A stretch of DNA of 64,000 nt from Chlorops oryzae (GCA_020466095.1 CM035806.1:132737573-132801572), one strand, 5' to 3'. Shown: positions 11,801-23,468, counted from the first letter of the stretch. Made by a program: numbers and translations. The notes: a model not told the origin generated them from the letters alone.

Positions 11801-12540
11801 GGCACTACCGGCTTATGGTATTCTTCAACGCGGGACTTTAAATTACTATTGTAACTGTCACGTCCGTATAGAAATACCCGTATTTGGTTTCCGAAAAAAA
11901 ATGTTCCCACTTTTTTAATGTATCATACAGTAAAGGGTTAAGGTGTTTAAGCCAAACGAGCCTGACTATACAATACCCGACACAGATTTATTTTCATATG
12001 GTATATCTATCACGGCTCTACTGATGATTTGTCTAACATAGCGAGAATACATACATAAGTACATATCCACCCCTATTATGATTGTCGACTACTGATAGAG
12101 AATCGAAAAAGTTCTATCTTCGACAAAAATTTTTAATTTTCCACATACTAGAAAATGATCGCTCATTTACTTCAAGAATGTCACATCTCGAGAAATCGAT
12201 TTTGAGAACAGCGCGTTTAAAGTTTTCAATTCACTTGCATTTTGATGAAAAATGAAGACATTGTTCTCTTCCCATACGGAAAGTATACTAAGTATTGATA
12301 CGAAATTTTTACACAAAATGAGGCATGCTATACCGAATATTTCCTCATCATTAACTCAGAAATCGTTTGTTTTAAATTATAACGTCCTTGAAGGAAATGA
12401 GCAATATGTACATATTTCCAAATTTGATCAAAAATTCCCCATTTACCAAAAATATTCACAGCTTCTGTTTTATTTTCTTTTACTTCTTTTATTATAATGT
12501 TAGTAAAATATTATGTTCACATAATAAGTGGGTTCGTAGT
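8841..12540. other. Gene-poor AT-rich region with homopolymer runs
   Basis: Runs of A at 9220-9245 and T at 9955-9975 are the main structure. ATACCCGACACA occurs near 9492 and again with GAGCCTGAC near 11965; the latter matches the start of the family copies at 48466 and 54270. A CGATA-rich patch (CGTATCGATATG, ATATCGATACG) lies at about 11153-11202. Short frames such as 10201-10611 have no recognisable domain or splice context. Confidence 0.45.
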
Positions 12541-12548
12541 AGATTAAA

Positions 12549-13690
12549 TATGCAACAAATGCAACATGCGCAACAAAATGTTGCATATGTTGCATTCGTT
12601 GTACATGTTGCATATGTTGCATATGCTGCATATGTTTCATTTGTTGTATATGTGGCTACGTTGCATATGTTTCATTTGTTGCATATGTTGTATATGTTGC
12701 ATACGTGGCATATGTTGCATGTGTTTCTATGTTGCATATGTATCATATGTTGCATATGTGTCATATGTTGAATATTTTGCATTTTTTGCATATATCGCAT
12801 ATGTTGCATATGTTTCATATATTGCTTATGTTGTATATGTTGCATACGTGGCATATGTTGCATGTGTTTCATATGTTGCATTTTTCATATGTTGCATATG
12901 TGTCATATGTTGCATATGTTGAATATTTTGCATTTCTTGCATATATCGCAAATGTTGCTTATGTTTCATATATTGCTTATGTTGCATATGTTTCATTTTC
13001 ATGTTATTTTTCATATGTTGCATTCCATGTTGTTTCATATGTTGTTCTATGTTTCATATGTTGCATATGCTGCATATGTTGCCTTTGTTGTATAGGTGGC
13101 TACGTTGCATATGTTTCATTTGTTGCATATGTTGTATATGTTGCATATCTGTCATATGTTCAATATTTTGCATTTTTTGCATATATCGCATATGTTGCTT
13201 ATGTTTCATATATTGCTTATGTTGCATATGTTTCACATGTTTCATATGTTGCATGTTTCATATGTTGCATGTTTAATATGTTGCATGTTTCATATGTTGC
13301 ATGTTTCATATGTTGCATATATTTCATATCATGGATTATTTTAAGGCGGCCGCTCTGGCCGCTCTAGCCACTCTTAATGTAAAATTGGCCACTCTAAATC
13401 ACAGAATTGGACGCTCTTAAAATATAATTTCGTAATGAAAACTCGTCGGAAATATGACAAAAATTCTTTCTCTCTTTCTTACGGCAGCGTGAAGCGGTCA
13501 ATAGCGATACAAGTGGTACAAACGATTACTTTATAATCAGCGATTATTTATGTTCCTTATTTTTATTAAAATAAAATACCGTTTAAGTATGTACAAAATT
13601 TATGAAAAAAAAATGCATTAAAACCTATATTAAAAAAGGTCCGCTCTTAATTTTTCTTAAAATAATCTATGTTTCATATGTTGCATTTGT
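12549..13690. repeat. CATATG-rich minisatellite (9-bp unit), interrupted by a MITE
   Basis: From about 12549 to 13330, and resuming at about 13668-13690, the sequence is built of variants of the 9-mer TTGCATATG (also TTTCATATG, TTGTATATG, GTCATATG). A higher-order pattern is present: a block beginning near AATATTTTGCATT recurs at about 12770, 12923 and 13162, and a GTGGCTACG-containing block at about 12652 and 13097. Because the unit length is a multiple of three and lacks stops in several frames, long frames of repeats such as AYVAYV or HMLHM appear on both strands; these are artefacts. Confidence 0.9.
13334..13667. mobile_element. 334-bp MITE inserted in the minisatellite
   Basis: Ends are GATTATTTTAAG and CTTAAAATAATC, a perfect 12-bp inverted repeat, and CATATG-type repeats abut both sides. 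Directly inside the ends the motif CCRCTCT/CGCTCT occurs six times (GGCCGCTCT, GGCCGCTCT, AGCCACTCT, GGCCACTCT, GGACGCTCT on the left, GTCCGCTCT on the right), a likely array of transposase binding sites. No clear target duplication and no coding frame. Confidence 0.65.
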
Positions 13691-16600
13691 TGTTGCCATT
13701 GGCTTTTCCTTAAAAGAAAATGATATCCGCGTACTCTGTGTTCGAAAATATAATTTTTCAATTTAACAATTAGGCAAATATTAAAACTCAAAAGAAACGT
13801 TTAAAAAACGATTAATTGCCAAAACAATTCTTTTGACAGATTTTTCAAACAAGATAGAAATTCATTTCGAAAATTTCTATTTTAATTGCTTGGAATATTA
13901 AAAAATGCATCAAAAATGCATCCTACTTTAAAGTGTTATAACTCAATAACGGTTCTTCGTAGACAATTGGTGCAAAAGCCAAAAATATAGCCCTTAACAT
14001 GTTAAAATACCTCCAAACATTATTTGGACACCCTGTATATATGTATATATGTGTGTGCAAGATGCATCGCATCTTCATTTCTTCAAAAATACCAATTTCC
14101 AGTCATGAGCTTACCCTTCTATGGCATCGAAATTTAAGAATTTTATTTTTTTGGTTATATTTCTGAGCCTCATATTTTCCATTTATTTTGGAGTCGTGTT
14201 TTCTAAGCCTTAAGGTTAAATTCCCGACATGTCTCGGACTTATTTCGAACTCATTTTGGACTCACAAATATCATGTTCACACCAGGATTTTTATGTTTTT
14301 TTTTTTCGAAGTTTTTTGAAAAACGCTGACCAAAATTGGGAGATTTTATTGGGGGAAAATTTGGCATGACCTTTCCAAAAAATAAAAACATCAATGAGAA
14401 AAAAAAAAACAAAAACCAAATATTTGTAAAAACTTGGGCTTTTTATGTCCTGGCGCAAGGGACGTTCAAATTTGAACCCAAAGAGCAGTATGTCTGGCAA
14501 CACCTGATCTATTATCTTGTTCACACGCGTTCCTGTGATACGTATTAGCACTAACCATGTTACTTGAATACACAGTTTGAATACTTTTTCATATTTCGAT
14601 AAGTATTTAAGCTAACACGTATTACAGAGACGCCTCCACCCACTATAGCTACCATTCTTGCCCTTCCCTGAAGACATTAACAGTGAGGCTTAAATTTTTT
14701 AATACCTTTTATTGGAAAGTTTATGCACTCGATAAATTGGGTTCTCGCTTGGAACATGGAACAGAGTCAATGAAAGTGTTGATGATTTCTATGCAAAATT
14801 TCAAAGAAAAATTAATTTATGGATTTCTTGAGGGAAATCCCACGACCGTCGGCATTTTTGGGGCATCGAAAACAATACAGTGAATACTTTTTGATTTAAC
14901 TTATTTTTTTCATAATTTATTTGAGATTCTTTTCTTTGAATGAAGTTCTTATCGCCAAACTCCGCGTACATTTGGATCATGCAAAATTCGGTGTAGATAG
15001 AACTGGGCTATGTTGCTACATAAATATGTACATACACTGGAGTATTTATGTATTTACTATTGATCAGCATTGAAAACGGGTTATTTTTAGGTAGGATTTC
15101 CTGCTAAAGCAGTCGAGTATGGGGTTGACTTGGAGCATGATTTTGAGAGAACTTACAATAAATGTGGACGTGGTGCGCTCAACGATAGTGTTCCAAACAT
15201 TTGGCAAAAATTTCTTCGTTTCCTTACAACCACTGAACAGCGAACGGTTCCTCGCGTTTTAGGCTGATGGAGATATTTTCGAAAAGTAGGCGTGTCAAAA
15301 GCTTGAATTCTATAAAAAAAAATTTCACTACTGGATATACATACATAGCTGCATGTATGGGTCGAATTATTATGCTGATGGAGTATATATTATGCTGCCC
15401 TCGTGGTATTAGAAAGCATGCTTTACTGCCAACTGAACAATTTAAATGGCTTAACTTTTTACCGCCATAATGTGTGACTGTGCGTGTGGAATGAGAGCTA
15501 AAACGATGGCTTGGAACCGTAGTCATCAACTCAGCTGCTCACATTCCGGTTAGTTCGAGCATTTAATATTTATGAAATTAATTATTATATTAATTATGAA
15601 TATATTTATTTATGAATATATACATATATTGATGAATATATGTATGTATCTATACGCATTTGTTCGATATTCGAGGCAAGAGAACGCTCCATTCAGATCA
15701 TTCGGTGACGAAACTTATATGTGGTTTCCATGAGATGAGATCGGATTCTCTGGCCGAAACTATGAGAAAGCACACATCATGTTTGGCTCTGCCACGTGAT
15801 GACATCGAGATCCTACCCGAACACAGATTGACACGATCGAATTGAGTTTGAATTGAATTGCATCGAAGTGTATATCGGGTTTAAGTTATGTGGCCAATAA
15901 CCCATGAACGCCCATGCGTTGCAAAAATTCACAATGTTCAATATCTCGCGTTTTAGTTTTTGTATTTAACAAAAAAAAAAAAAAAAAAAACAAATCAAGC
16001 TCGCCCATAATAGGTTAAACATCAAGGCCTTTTTAAGGAAATGAGAAAATTAAATAATTTTGACTGCAAGACGACGCCGCCGCCCACTAGAATAATTTTT
16101 ACCGAGCATATTAATGAGCGGAGATAGAGATAGAAGAATCTTATATAGTCTACAACGGTTTTGCCACGCCCTTTCTTTTTTTGAAACTTTTTTACTGTTA
16201 CATTCAATGTCTTTAAATAAGGTCGAACAATTTTTAGAAATCCTCAAAAATGCAGGCTTTAGAGCCAGATACCATGACAACTCCATTCACGAACTCAGCC
16301 TCACTCATAATTACGCGTTCTTCATTTTTCGTTTCTTAGATCCGACGGACGGATCTCATTGCTATCCTGGTATTTTTTATATAGTAAGCGCCAAAGAAAC
16401 GTCTTCCCTTCCTTGTCCGTGTGTCTGCCCATAGAGGCTCTCAACTTGCCTTTCAATTCAAACAACTAATTGCCGAAACGGTTAATCAGTTTAAGCTTAT
16501 AATGAGACTCCTTTGGTTTTCGACAGTAAAAAATCAAAGATCTACGCACAATTTTCGTTCTGAATAGTTCCGGGTTTACAAAATTGCAGAAAACATTTAA

Positions 16601-18101
16601 CACATTAAAACACAAGGAACTAAATACAATCAAATGCGCTTTTACAGGAATTCCCGCGCCGAAAGTGTAAGCCACCAGGCATAGGTTTTATTGATATTTG
16701 TTTTATTTTTTTTTCTTTTTCTTCTTCGAATAATTTGAAAACAAAATAGTCAGACCAGACAGATGGCAGTCGTCCAAGTGCGTCATAACATTTACATTAA
16801 AAAATAGAAAATAAATAATCTCGTTATTATATATTGTAATATTTGTGTCATATAGACAATAAAAATTTCTTTCGCAGAAATGATTTGTGAAAGATTTAAA
16901 AAAAAAAAAAAATTTTTTTTATAGACAAGGGTTAAATTGCCTTTAATCTGCGCATTTTTATATTGACAATAGAATAAAAATTTATGTCATTTATCAACTC
17001 CAAAAGCTCCCCTTTATTAGCGTTTATTAAATATCGCTCTTTTATTTAAATATTTCTGTAACGATTTTTTCGTGAAAACAAACAAAAATAGATTAAAAAA
17101 AAAAAAATATAAACAAAAAAATTTTTTAAAAAGTGTGTATGAAATCTTGTCTTATCAACTTTTTATTTCGTTAGTACCAGTCGACGATGTCTTTCAAACA
17201 GTTTAAACGAAAAAAAAAAAAAAAAAACACACAGACAAGACAAAACAGAACAAAATAAAAAAAAATTTAAAAAACCCAAACAAATTCCATTTGAATAACA
17301 CACTCTTAAATGATGTTAAAAAAAATATATATATATATAAAATATATTATTGAGTTCGCCCAGTGAACGAGATTCATTTGAAGCACGCACATCTCCAAAC
17401 ATCGAAATTTGGAAGAAAAAGTAGAATATATATGGAAAACGAAATCACTTGACACATGTCGACACAGCAAAGAAGAGAATCGAGATCTTCAAAAAGGAAG
17501 GATTTCGAACACTTAACGAAGAACCAGAAAATTCGTTTCTGAAAGCCCTTTTTTTATATGTAGGTACCTACATGAACATTTCTGGATCATTGAACTCTTT
17601 GATGTGGGTTTTCACATCGGTACACACCGAAGAATGTGGGCGACAAACGAAAGATCGATGGGCTTAACAAAAAAATATGCCCGATTATAATATCATATTA
17701 AATATATATGTATAACAGTTAATATACTTATTATGTGTACCTACATATTAAGGTGCTCTATTCGATATGTCCAAAGATCTGCAATCAGGTGTGTGACTGT
17801 TTTCCCTTTTCCGAGGAAAGGCTATTCAATTCCCAAATTGATAATTGATTAATTTCCCTTTATCAAGATTGAGAGGGAATTTCAATTACCTCGACATTCT
17901 ACTTGGGAAATTAATTTTCCGAATTGAATTACTCGTTGTTTGATTTGATTTTGAGTGTTTTATGTGGATTTGAACAAAGTTCACGATTTCATCCATCATA
18001 AATAAGAGGAATTCAGGCATTCTCTAGAAATCGAATTCTCATAAAAAAAAATCGGAATTGCTTAAATTTCTATTGAAATCACATATTTAAAAAGAGTCTA
18101 A
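13691..18101. other. Gene-poor region; one Tc-like repeat end recognised
   Basis: Around 13930-14040 a stretch with ATAACTCAATAACGGTT, GGTGCAA, ATAGCCCTTAACATG and TGGACACCCTGTATA resembles 57195-57322 (AATAACGG, GGTGCAA, ATAGCCCTTTGACATG, TGGGCACCCCGTATA), so both are diverged copies of one family. A-runs occur near 15970 and 17215 and a (TA)n tract at 17326-17345. Frames such as 16114-16434 and 17449-17667 have no recognisable domain. No gene is supported. Confidence 0.45.
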
Positions 18102-18642
18102 CAGCCGGTTTCATCTTATCAATTTAATTGAAAATTAATTAAATTTTTCTAGTTTCTATTTTCACCATTCAAAATTAATTCATATTTAACTTTCATTTAA
18201 ATGAGCCTTGGTGCCCATTTAAATATGATTTAAATATGACAAAAGCAACTCTGTTTTCGTGTTGAAAACAGCTGACGCAAAGAAATCAAAGAATTGCTGA
18301 TCTGCTCATTCTTGGACATAACGAGTTGAACTTCTCCGCGACAATATCCCATGCCTTTTCTTTTTCACCAGGTCTTACTTTTCCCGTTCTTTTATTTTCC
18401 AAGACACCCTTTTGCCTCTTCACTAAATTAAGTAAAATTTCTATTTCCTCTTCCGAAAAATTCTTTGTTCGCACATTTCCCTCTATGTTCAATTTTTTAA
18501 AAATCAGCTGATTTCGCAAGTGCTGCCACTTTTCTCATGTGTCAAATTCAAATCTTGGTGAAACTCAAAATAATTAAATTTCAATTTAAATTAATTTTAT
18601 TTTATTTTAAGTTCCGATAAAATTTTTTGGTGAAACCGGCTG
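18102..18642 (-). mobile_element. 541-bp PIF/Harbinger derivative carrying a Myb/SANT-like frame
   Basis: Perfect 12-bp ends CAGCCGGTTTCA and TGAAACCGGCTG are flanked by TAA on both sides (18099-18101, 18643-18645), the TWA three-base duplication of PIF/Harbinger. Subterminal regions are rich in AATTAA and TTTAAAT. CAGCTG occurs on both sides of the coding stretch (about 18269 and 18506), as it does in the element at 38346-39035, suggesting related families. The interior retains part of the accessory DNA-binding protein gene but no DDE transposase. Confidence 0.85.
18286..18519 (-). pseudogene. Myb/SANT-like (trihelix) DNA-binding protein fragment of a Harbinger element
   Basis: Open frame of 77 codons without an ATG at its head. 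It reads ...NFSEEEIEILLNLVKRQKG, then a KVRPGEKEKAWDIVAEKFNS segment with the conserved Trp and Phe positions of Myb/SANT-like domains. Harbinger elements normally encode such a protein (ORF1) next to the transposase and it helps the transposase enter the nucleus and bind the ends. Here only the N-terminal domain is left. Family membership is by motif; the fragment is unlikely to be expressed as a working protein. Confidence 0.6.
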
Positions 18643-18645
18643 TAA

Positions 18646-19111
18646 ATATTCAAAAATGGAAATCCATTTACCCGAGGAAAATAAGAACCGACAAAGGCTG
18701 CCATTGTGTAGTTTTAAGTAACAAGTCCTGCCATACTATAAAAAACTTACGTAGATTCTGGATCCGACAAAGGATCAGAGTAATAACGCAAGCGTTCGCA
18801 AGCGGAATACTTTGTTCGTTTTCAAAAATTTTGTTGGAAAAACAATTGCAATCGGCATTTTAAATTCTTTTAATGTTAAAATGTCTTTGACACTTGATGT
18901 TCGAAAATGGTGCTGCCATAATTTTTGTTTCCTCTCTCTCTCGATTTGTATAAACCGGGAATTGAATCACAACTAGTTTTATTAATCTAGTTAATTTAGA
19001 AACCACAGGGACTTGATTTCCCGGGGAAAAAACAACATACCTGAATAAAATTTTCGCATACCTTTTAATAGAGGACTATGGGTCTGAAGTCTACTGGTAT
19101 GGAAGACTAAG
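18646..19111. other. Intergenic between two elements
   Basis: No gene seen. CCCGAGGAAA near 18670 and TTTCCCGGGGAAAA near 19015-19030 are short palindromic patches. A 78-codon frame at 18627-18863 overlaps the Harbinger end and is not supported. Confidence 0.4.
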
Positions 19112-19578
19112 GTTAGAACCAGGGACGTGATCCGGGTGGAAAATTTGACCGGTTCGGTTCAGCGGTTCGAACCTTTGGATTGGTTCGTCAAACCGATTTT
19201 TCTACTTCTATGAACCGGGGTTTCTGTACATCGTTTCGGGAATTTCTCAAACTGACAAAATTTTTTAACATGTGCTCTCACTTCTAACGCAAAATTTTAC
19301 TATTTAGGGTTAAATTTGCACAATAAAAAGTTAGTGAAGGTTACCTTACTCATATTTAGGGTTGCCAGATCCTGAAAGTGCTAAAGTAGTACATTTCGGA
19401 AAAAAGAAGTACATTTTTTTGCACTAAATGCAGTTTTATTTTACAAATAAATAACAAAAATAACAGCTTTCATAGCAAAAAATTAAACTAAACTCATTCT
19501 AGATTTTTATTTTGTAAGCGTCGCCCACTATAAAAATGACATTTTTTACGCCTCTGTCATTTTCAATTGACTGTGGTC

Positions 19579-19731
19579 GTGCTGCACGAAACTGCTCAAA
19601 ACCGCCCAATTTTTCAGAAAACTGTTCCCGAACTACACGACTGTGCAAATGAGAGATTTTGACAGACAGTCATTTATAACGGGAACAGTTTTCGGTAAAA
19701 TTGGGCTGTTTTGTACAGTTTCTTGTTGTAC
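19579..19731. repeat. Fold-back with CGGGAACAG arms
   Basis: Arms 19579-19630 and 19680-19731 are inverted copies (core CTGTTCCCG / CGGGAACAG, with GAAACTG and CCCAATTTT shared). A related single arm lies at 37574-37631 (GGGAACAG...GCAGTTTCGTTCAG...ACGGGAACAG). This is a dispersed MITE-like sequence inside the hAT element. The 60-109-codon frames overlapping it are not genes. Confidence 0.6.
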
Positions 19732-20221
19732 GGGAACATACCTATACAGCCTTTTCGGGAATTCGAATTCCGCCCCAATGTTTTCACTCTCCGCTTTTCA
19801 TCTATCGGGAAAGCGGGCGGGAAAAATTTTTCCCATCGAAAAAATTTCCGTCTGTCGACCACACATTTTGCGGGGAAAATCTTCTTATGTATCGAATTAA
19901 ATTTTTTTCCACTTTTTTTGAGGCAAACTGAAGCGGAAAAAATTAGTCAGGTAATTTTTTGTTTTAATGACCCAAATAAGGCAAATTCTTTAATTATTTT
20001 AGGAGTAAATCCAACAAATACTGGAATGCTGGTTTATTGAGTCTAAAATAGCGCTGAAATCGAACATTAAACTTGTTGTTTTAATATACAACCACAGCTC
20101 TTCACTTAACTAAGATAGATTCGTGCAACTCTAACGGATTGGACGCATGCCTCAAGCGTCGCCGGACAATTCGATGCTCCGATATTATATAATTATACAT
20201 TATATTATATATGCTATTCTG

Positions 20222-20662
20222 CATAGATGGGCAAATTCCATTACCAGTACAAATTCCATTACCATTACAAATGTACTGGTAATGCAAAACTTATTTCCAT
20301 TACCAATAAAAATGTACTGGTAATCAAATTTCAGTAGCAGTAAAAATATACTGATAATGCAAATCATATTTCGCATACTACCGTGTGGCTTGATCTCAAT
20401 GTGTCCCATCATACATATCTTACTTTGTTTTATTAATCATAGTAGTGATTGAGTTTTGACATGATTTACATTAGCAGTAAATTTGTACTGGTACTGAAAT
20501 TTGATTTCCATTATCAGTATATTTTTACTGCTACTGAAATTAGATTTTCATTACCAGTACTTTTTTACTGATAATGGAAATTAGTTTTGCATTAACAGTA
20601 CATTTTTTATAGTAATGGAAATTGTAATGCAGTAAGTAACTAATGCTTTTTGCCCGTCTATG
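20222..20662. mobile_element. 441-bp hAT-type MITE nested in the hAT-like element
   Basis: Ends CATAGATGGGCAAA and TTTTTGCCCGTCTATG form inverted repeats and both flanks carry CTATTCTG (20214-20221, 20663-20670), a perfect 8-bp duplication. The interior is built of many short direct and inverted copies of ATTACCAGTACA / TACTGGTAATG, giving strong self-complementarity. No coding sequence. Confidence 0.9.
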
Positions 20663-21090
20663 CTATTCTGTGCATTTTAAATTAAAGAAAAACTTTTTGG
20701 ACTTTGACAAAAAAATTTAGTTATATTTGAAAAAATGTTATTTCTTATATTTTTCAACGCATTTCAAACTGTACTATTTTCGAATTTCGAAGTGAAACGA
20801 AATGCGCGTGAGTTTATCGATAGGCGGCTTTTTTCGGGCGAATCAAAAATTTCGTGTCAAGTTTTTTCATCTAGAATTGCCGATAAGGCTGATTATCTTC
20901 TCCATTTTCTGGATTAAATAGTTACACACAGCAATTTTTCATTGGCAATTTTCGAGTTCTGCAAAACAGGCAAGGGGAAATGAAATTAATTCTCCCCTAA
21001 TTTGAATGCCCTATCGATTTTAAAAAGCAGTACAAAGAAGTACGAAAATGAAAATGCAGTACATTTTGGGGATATATTTTTCTGGGAGTA

Positions 21091-22387
21091 ACAGGTTGGC
21101 TGATAAGTCCCCGGTCTGACACATAGATGGCGTCGCTAGTATTAAATGCATATTATTTTTATATAGTGGCAACCTTCAAATGATTCGTGTCAAAATTTGA
21201 CGTCTGTAAGTCAATTAGTTTGTGAGATAGAGCGTCTTTTGTGAAGCAACTTTTGTTATTGTGAAAAAAATGGAAAAAAAGGAATTTCGTGTTTTGATAA
21301 AATACTGTTTTCTGAAGGGAAAAAATACAGTGGAAGCAAAAACTTGGCTTGATAATGAGTTTCCGGACTCTGCCCCAGGAAAATCAACAATAATTGATTG
21401 GTATGCAAAATTCAAGCGTGGTGAAATGAGCACGGAGGACGGTGAACGCAGTGGACGCCCGAAAGAGGTTGTTACCAACGAAAACATCAAAAAAATTCAC
21501 AAAATGATTTTGAATGACCGTAAAATGAAGTTTATCGAGATAGCAGAGGCCTTAAAGATATCAAAGGAACGTGTTGGTCATATCATTCATCAATATTTGG
21601 ATATGAAAAAGCTCTGTGCAAAATGGGTGCCGCGCGAGCTCACATTTGACCAAAATCAACAACGTGTTGATGATTCTGAGCGGTGTTTGCAGCTGTTAAC
21701 TCGCAATACACCCGAGTTTTTGCGTCGATATGTGACAATGGATGAAACATGGCTCTATCACTACACCCCTGAGTCCAATCGACAGTCGGCTGAGTGGACA
21801 GCGATCGGTGAACCGTGTCCGAAGCGTGGAAAGACTCAAAAGTCCGCTGGCAAAGTAATGGCCTCTGTTTTTTGGGATGGGCATGGAATAATTTTTATCG
21901 ATTATCTTGAGAAGGGAAAAACCATAAACAGTGACTATTATACATATGTCGTTATTGGAGCGTTTGAAGGTCGAAATCGCGGCAAAACGGCCCCATATGA
22001 AGAAGAAAAAAGTGTTGTTCCACCAAGACAACGCACCGTGCCACAAGTCATTGAGAGCGATGGCAAAAATTCATGAATTAGGCTTCGAATTGCTTCCCCA
22101 CCCACCGTATTCTCCAGATCTGGCCCCCAGCGACTTTTTCTTGTTCTCAGACCTCAAAAGGATGCTCGCAGGGAAAAAATTTGGCTGCAATGAAGAGGTG
22201 ATCGCCGAAACTGAGGCCTATTTTGAGGCAAAACCGAAGGAGTACTACCAAAATGGTATCAAAAAATTGGAAGGTCGTTATAATCGTTGTATCGCTCTTG
22301 AAGGGAACTATGTTGAATAATACAAACGAATTTTGACAAAAAAATGTGTTTTTCTTTGTTAGACCGGGGACTTATCAGCCAACCTGT
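21091..22387 (+). mobile_element. Himar1-like mariner, irritans subfamily (1,297 bp)
   Basis: A perfect 27-bp terminal inverted repeat (ACAGGTTGGCTGATAAGTCC at the left, then CCGGTCT) is flanked by TA on both sides (21089-21090, 22388-22389). The ends and the encoded protein are very close to the horn-fly mariner Himar1 as I remember it; the left repeat appears to differ by one base. It is inserted in the hAT-like element. Intact termini and target duplication indicate recent arrival, and the coding region is interrupted once. Confidence 0.95.
21270..22320 (+). pseudogene. Mariner transposase with one frameshift
   Basis: Translation starts at ATG 21270 (MEKKEFRVLIKYCF). The N-terminal half holds the paired helix-turn-helix DNA-binding region (residues about 1-110) with the GRPKE linker, then WVPREL and VTMDETW carrying the first catalytic Asp (about residue 158). 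After NSDYY at 21941 four extra bases (21942-21945) shift the frame; the rest continues in the next frame with HQDNAPCH (second Asp) and SPDLAPSDFF (third Asp, mariner D,D34D) and ends ...EGNYVE at 22318-22320. Apart from this lesion the frame is open and all three catalytic Asp are present, so inactivation looks recent. It cannot give a full-length enzyme as it stands. Confidence 0.95.
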
Positions 22388-23106
22388 TACAACGCAGTAC
22401 ACCGCTTCACATTTGTGAAAAACTTCGGTTCGGTTAATGGTTCGGTTCATCTGCAAATAAAAGCGGTTTTCCGGTTCAAAACCGGTTCACGTCCCTGGTT
22501 AGAACACAATCAAATACCGCTGTTGCATGTGAATGGTTTAATATTTTTATTTGTAATTTTTATCATCACTGTTTATAACTCAAACTCTTGACCGCTGAAC
22601 TTTCCCAATCCTTAGTGCCATAACAATAGTTAACAAACAATTCGTATTCGAGTTATAAGCCATAAAGTTCTTTGTTTCTCAACCGATTTGGAAAAAATAA
22701 AATTATTTATTGTACACTGAGGGAAAAACTGCAACTTAAAATCAAATCCGAGCCATATTAATTCAATATGTTTCAATATAGAAGAAAAATAATACCGAAA
22801 CATATTAAAGTAAAAATTTTCAACTTTGATTTGATGTAGTTTCCATATATTTCGTGGAGTATGTTAAGGTTGCATTGATTTGAAGTTGCACCATATTAAT
22901 TTGAGTTTGTTTTCATATTAATTCATGAATTGCGTTGAAATTTACGTTGCTACCTATTGAATCAATAAGAAACGTTATTAAATTAATATGGAAACTCTTC
23001 ACAAAGAAACATATGACACCATTAAATCGATAAGATCCCCTTATTGAACAGTTTTTTTTTGCACTTACATTGATATAATCAATCTAGCAAGCTGAAATCA
23101 TATCGC

Positions 23107-23175
23107 GCGATGGCGTAGTTGAAGTGTGCTAGACTTGTAATCTGGAAGGCCCGAGTTCGAACCCTGCCGCAGGCC
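23107..23175 (+). ncRNA. tRNA-like sequence with polymerase III A and B boxes
   Basis: TGGCGTAGTTGA (23111-23122) matches an A box at almost every position and GTTCGAACC (23155-23163) is a canonical B box, about 40 nt apart as in tRNAs. Between them CTTGTAA looks like an anticodon loop (TGT). Acceptor and T stems pair poorly, so this is a tRNA-derived or SINE-like sequence rather than a working tRNA. It lies inside the 1,020-bp element. Confidence 0.5.
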
Positions 23176-23436
23176 AAAGAATTTGTGGAAAAATGGAGAA
23201 TAAAAAACAGGCAAGTAAATTTTAAGGAAAAATTACGGGGAGCAGAAAGTAAGTTGGACGCGAACCAATAAAACAAGTTGCTTTCGTCGGGTCTTCCAAA
23301 AGTCACGCACAAGCACGTTCAAGAAATTCCTATAACATAGAATCTTTTTTTTAATTTTTTAAGCATAAAAATTTTGTAAAATGTTTTATTTCTCAGTTTT
23401 TCAAATAATGTAAATGTTAAATTATCACTTTTCCCG

Positions 23437-23463
<27 letters not shown>

Positions 23464-23468
<5 letters not shown>

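Larger units (their letters stand above)
19120..22497. mobile_element. hAT-like element with 8-bp duplication, host of a fold-back, a MITE and a mariner
   Basis: Ends are CAGGGACGTGA (19120) and TCACGTCCCTG (to 22497); both flanks carry the identical octamer GTTAGAAC (19112-19119, 22498-22505), the hAT signature. Subterminal GGTTCGGTT/AACCGG motifs are clustered at both ends. Removing the nested 441-bp MITE, the mariner and their duplications leaves about 1.6 kb, in which no hAT transposase domain is recognised, so it is non-autonomous. AGTACATTT-type repeats recur at about 19388-19414 and 21015-21065. Confidence 0.85.

Noticed and set aside
12566..13367. Several frames of 66-220 codons on both strands rich in YVAYV, HMLHM or ICCIC
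   Set aside because: They arise from the 9-bp CATATG repeat in every frame and are interrupted by a MITE; no start or splice context.
13349..13370. NotI-like GCGGCCGCTCTGG stretch suggesting cloning vector
   Set aside because: It is one of several CCGCTCT motifs of a MITE with intact inverted ends; no vector sequence follows.
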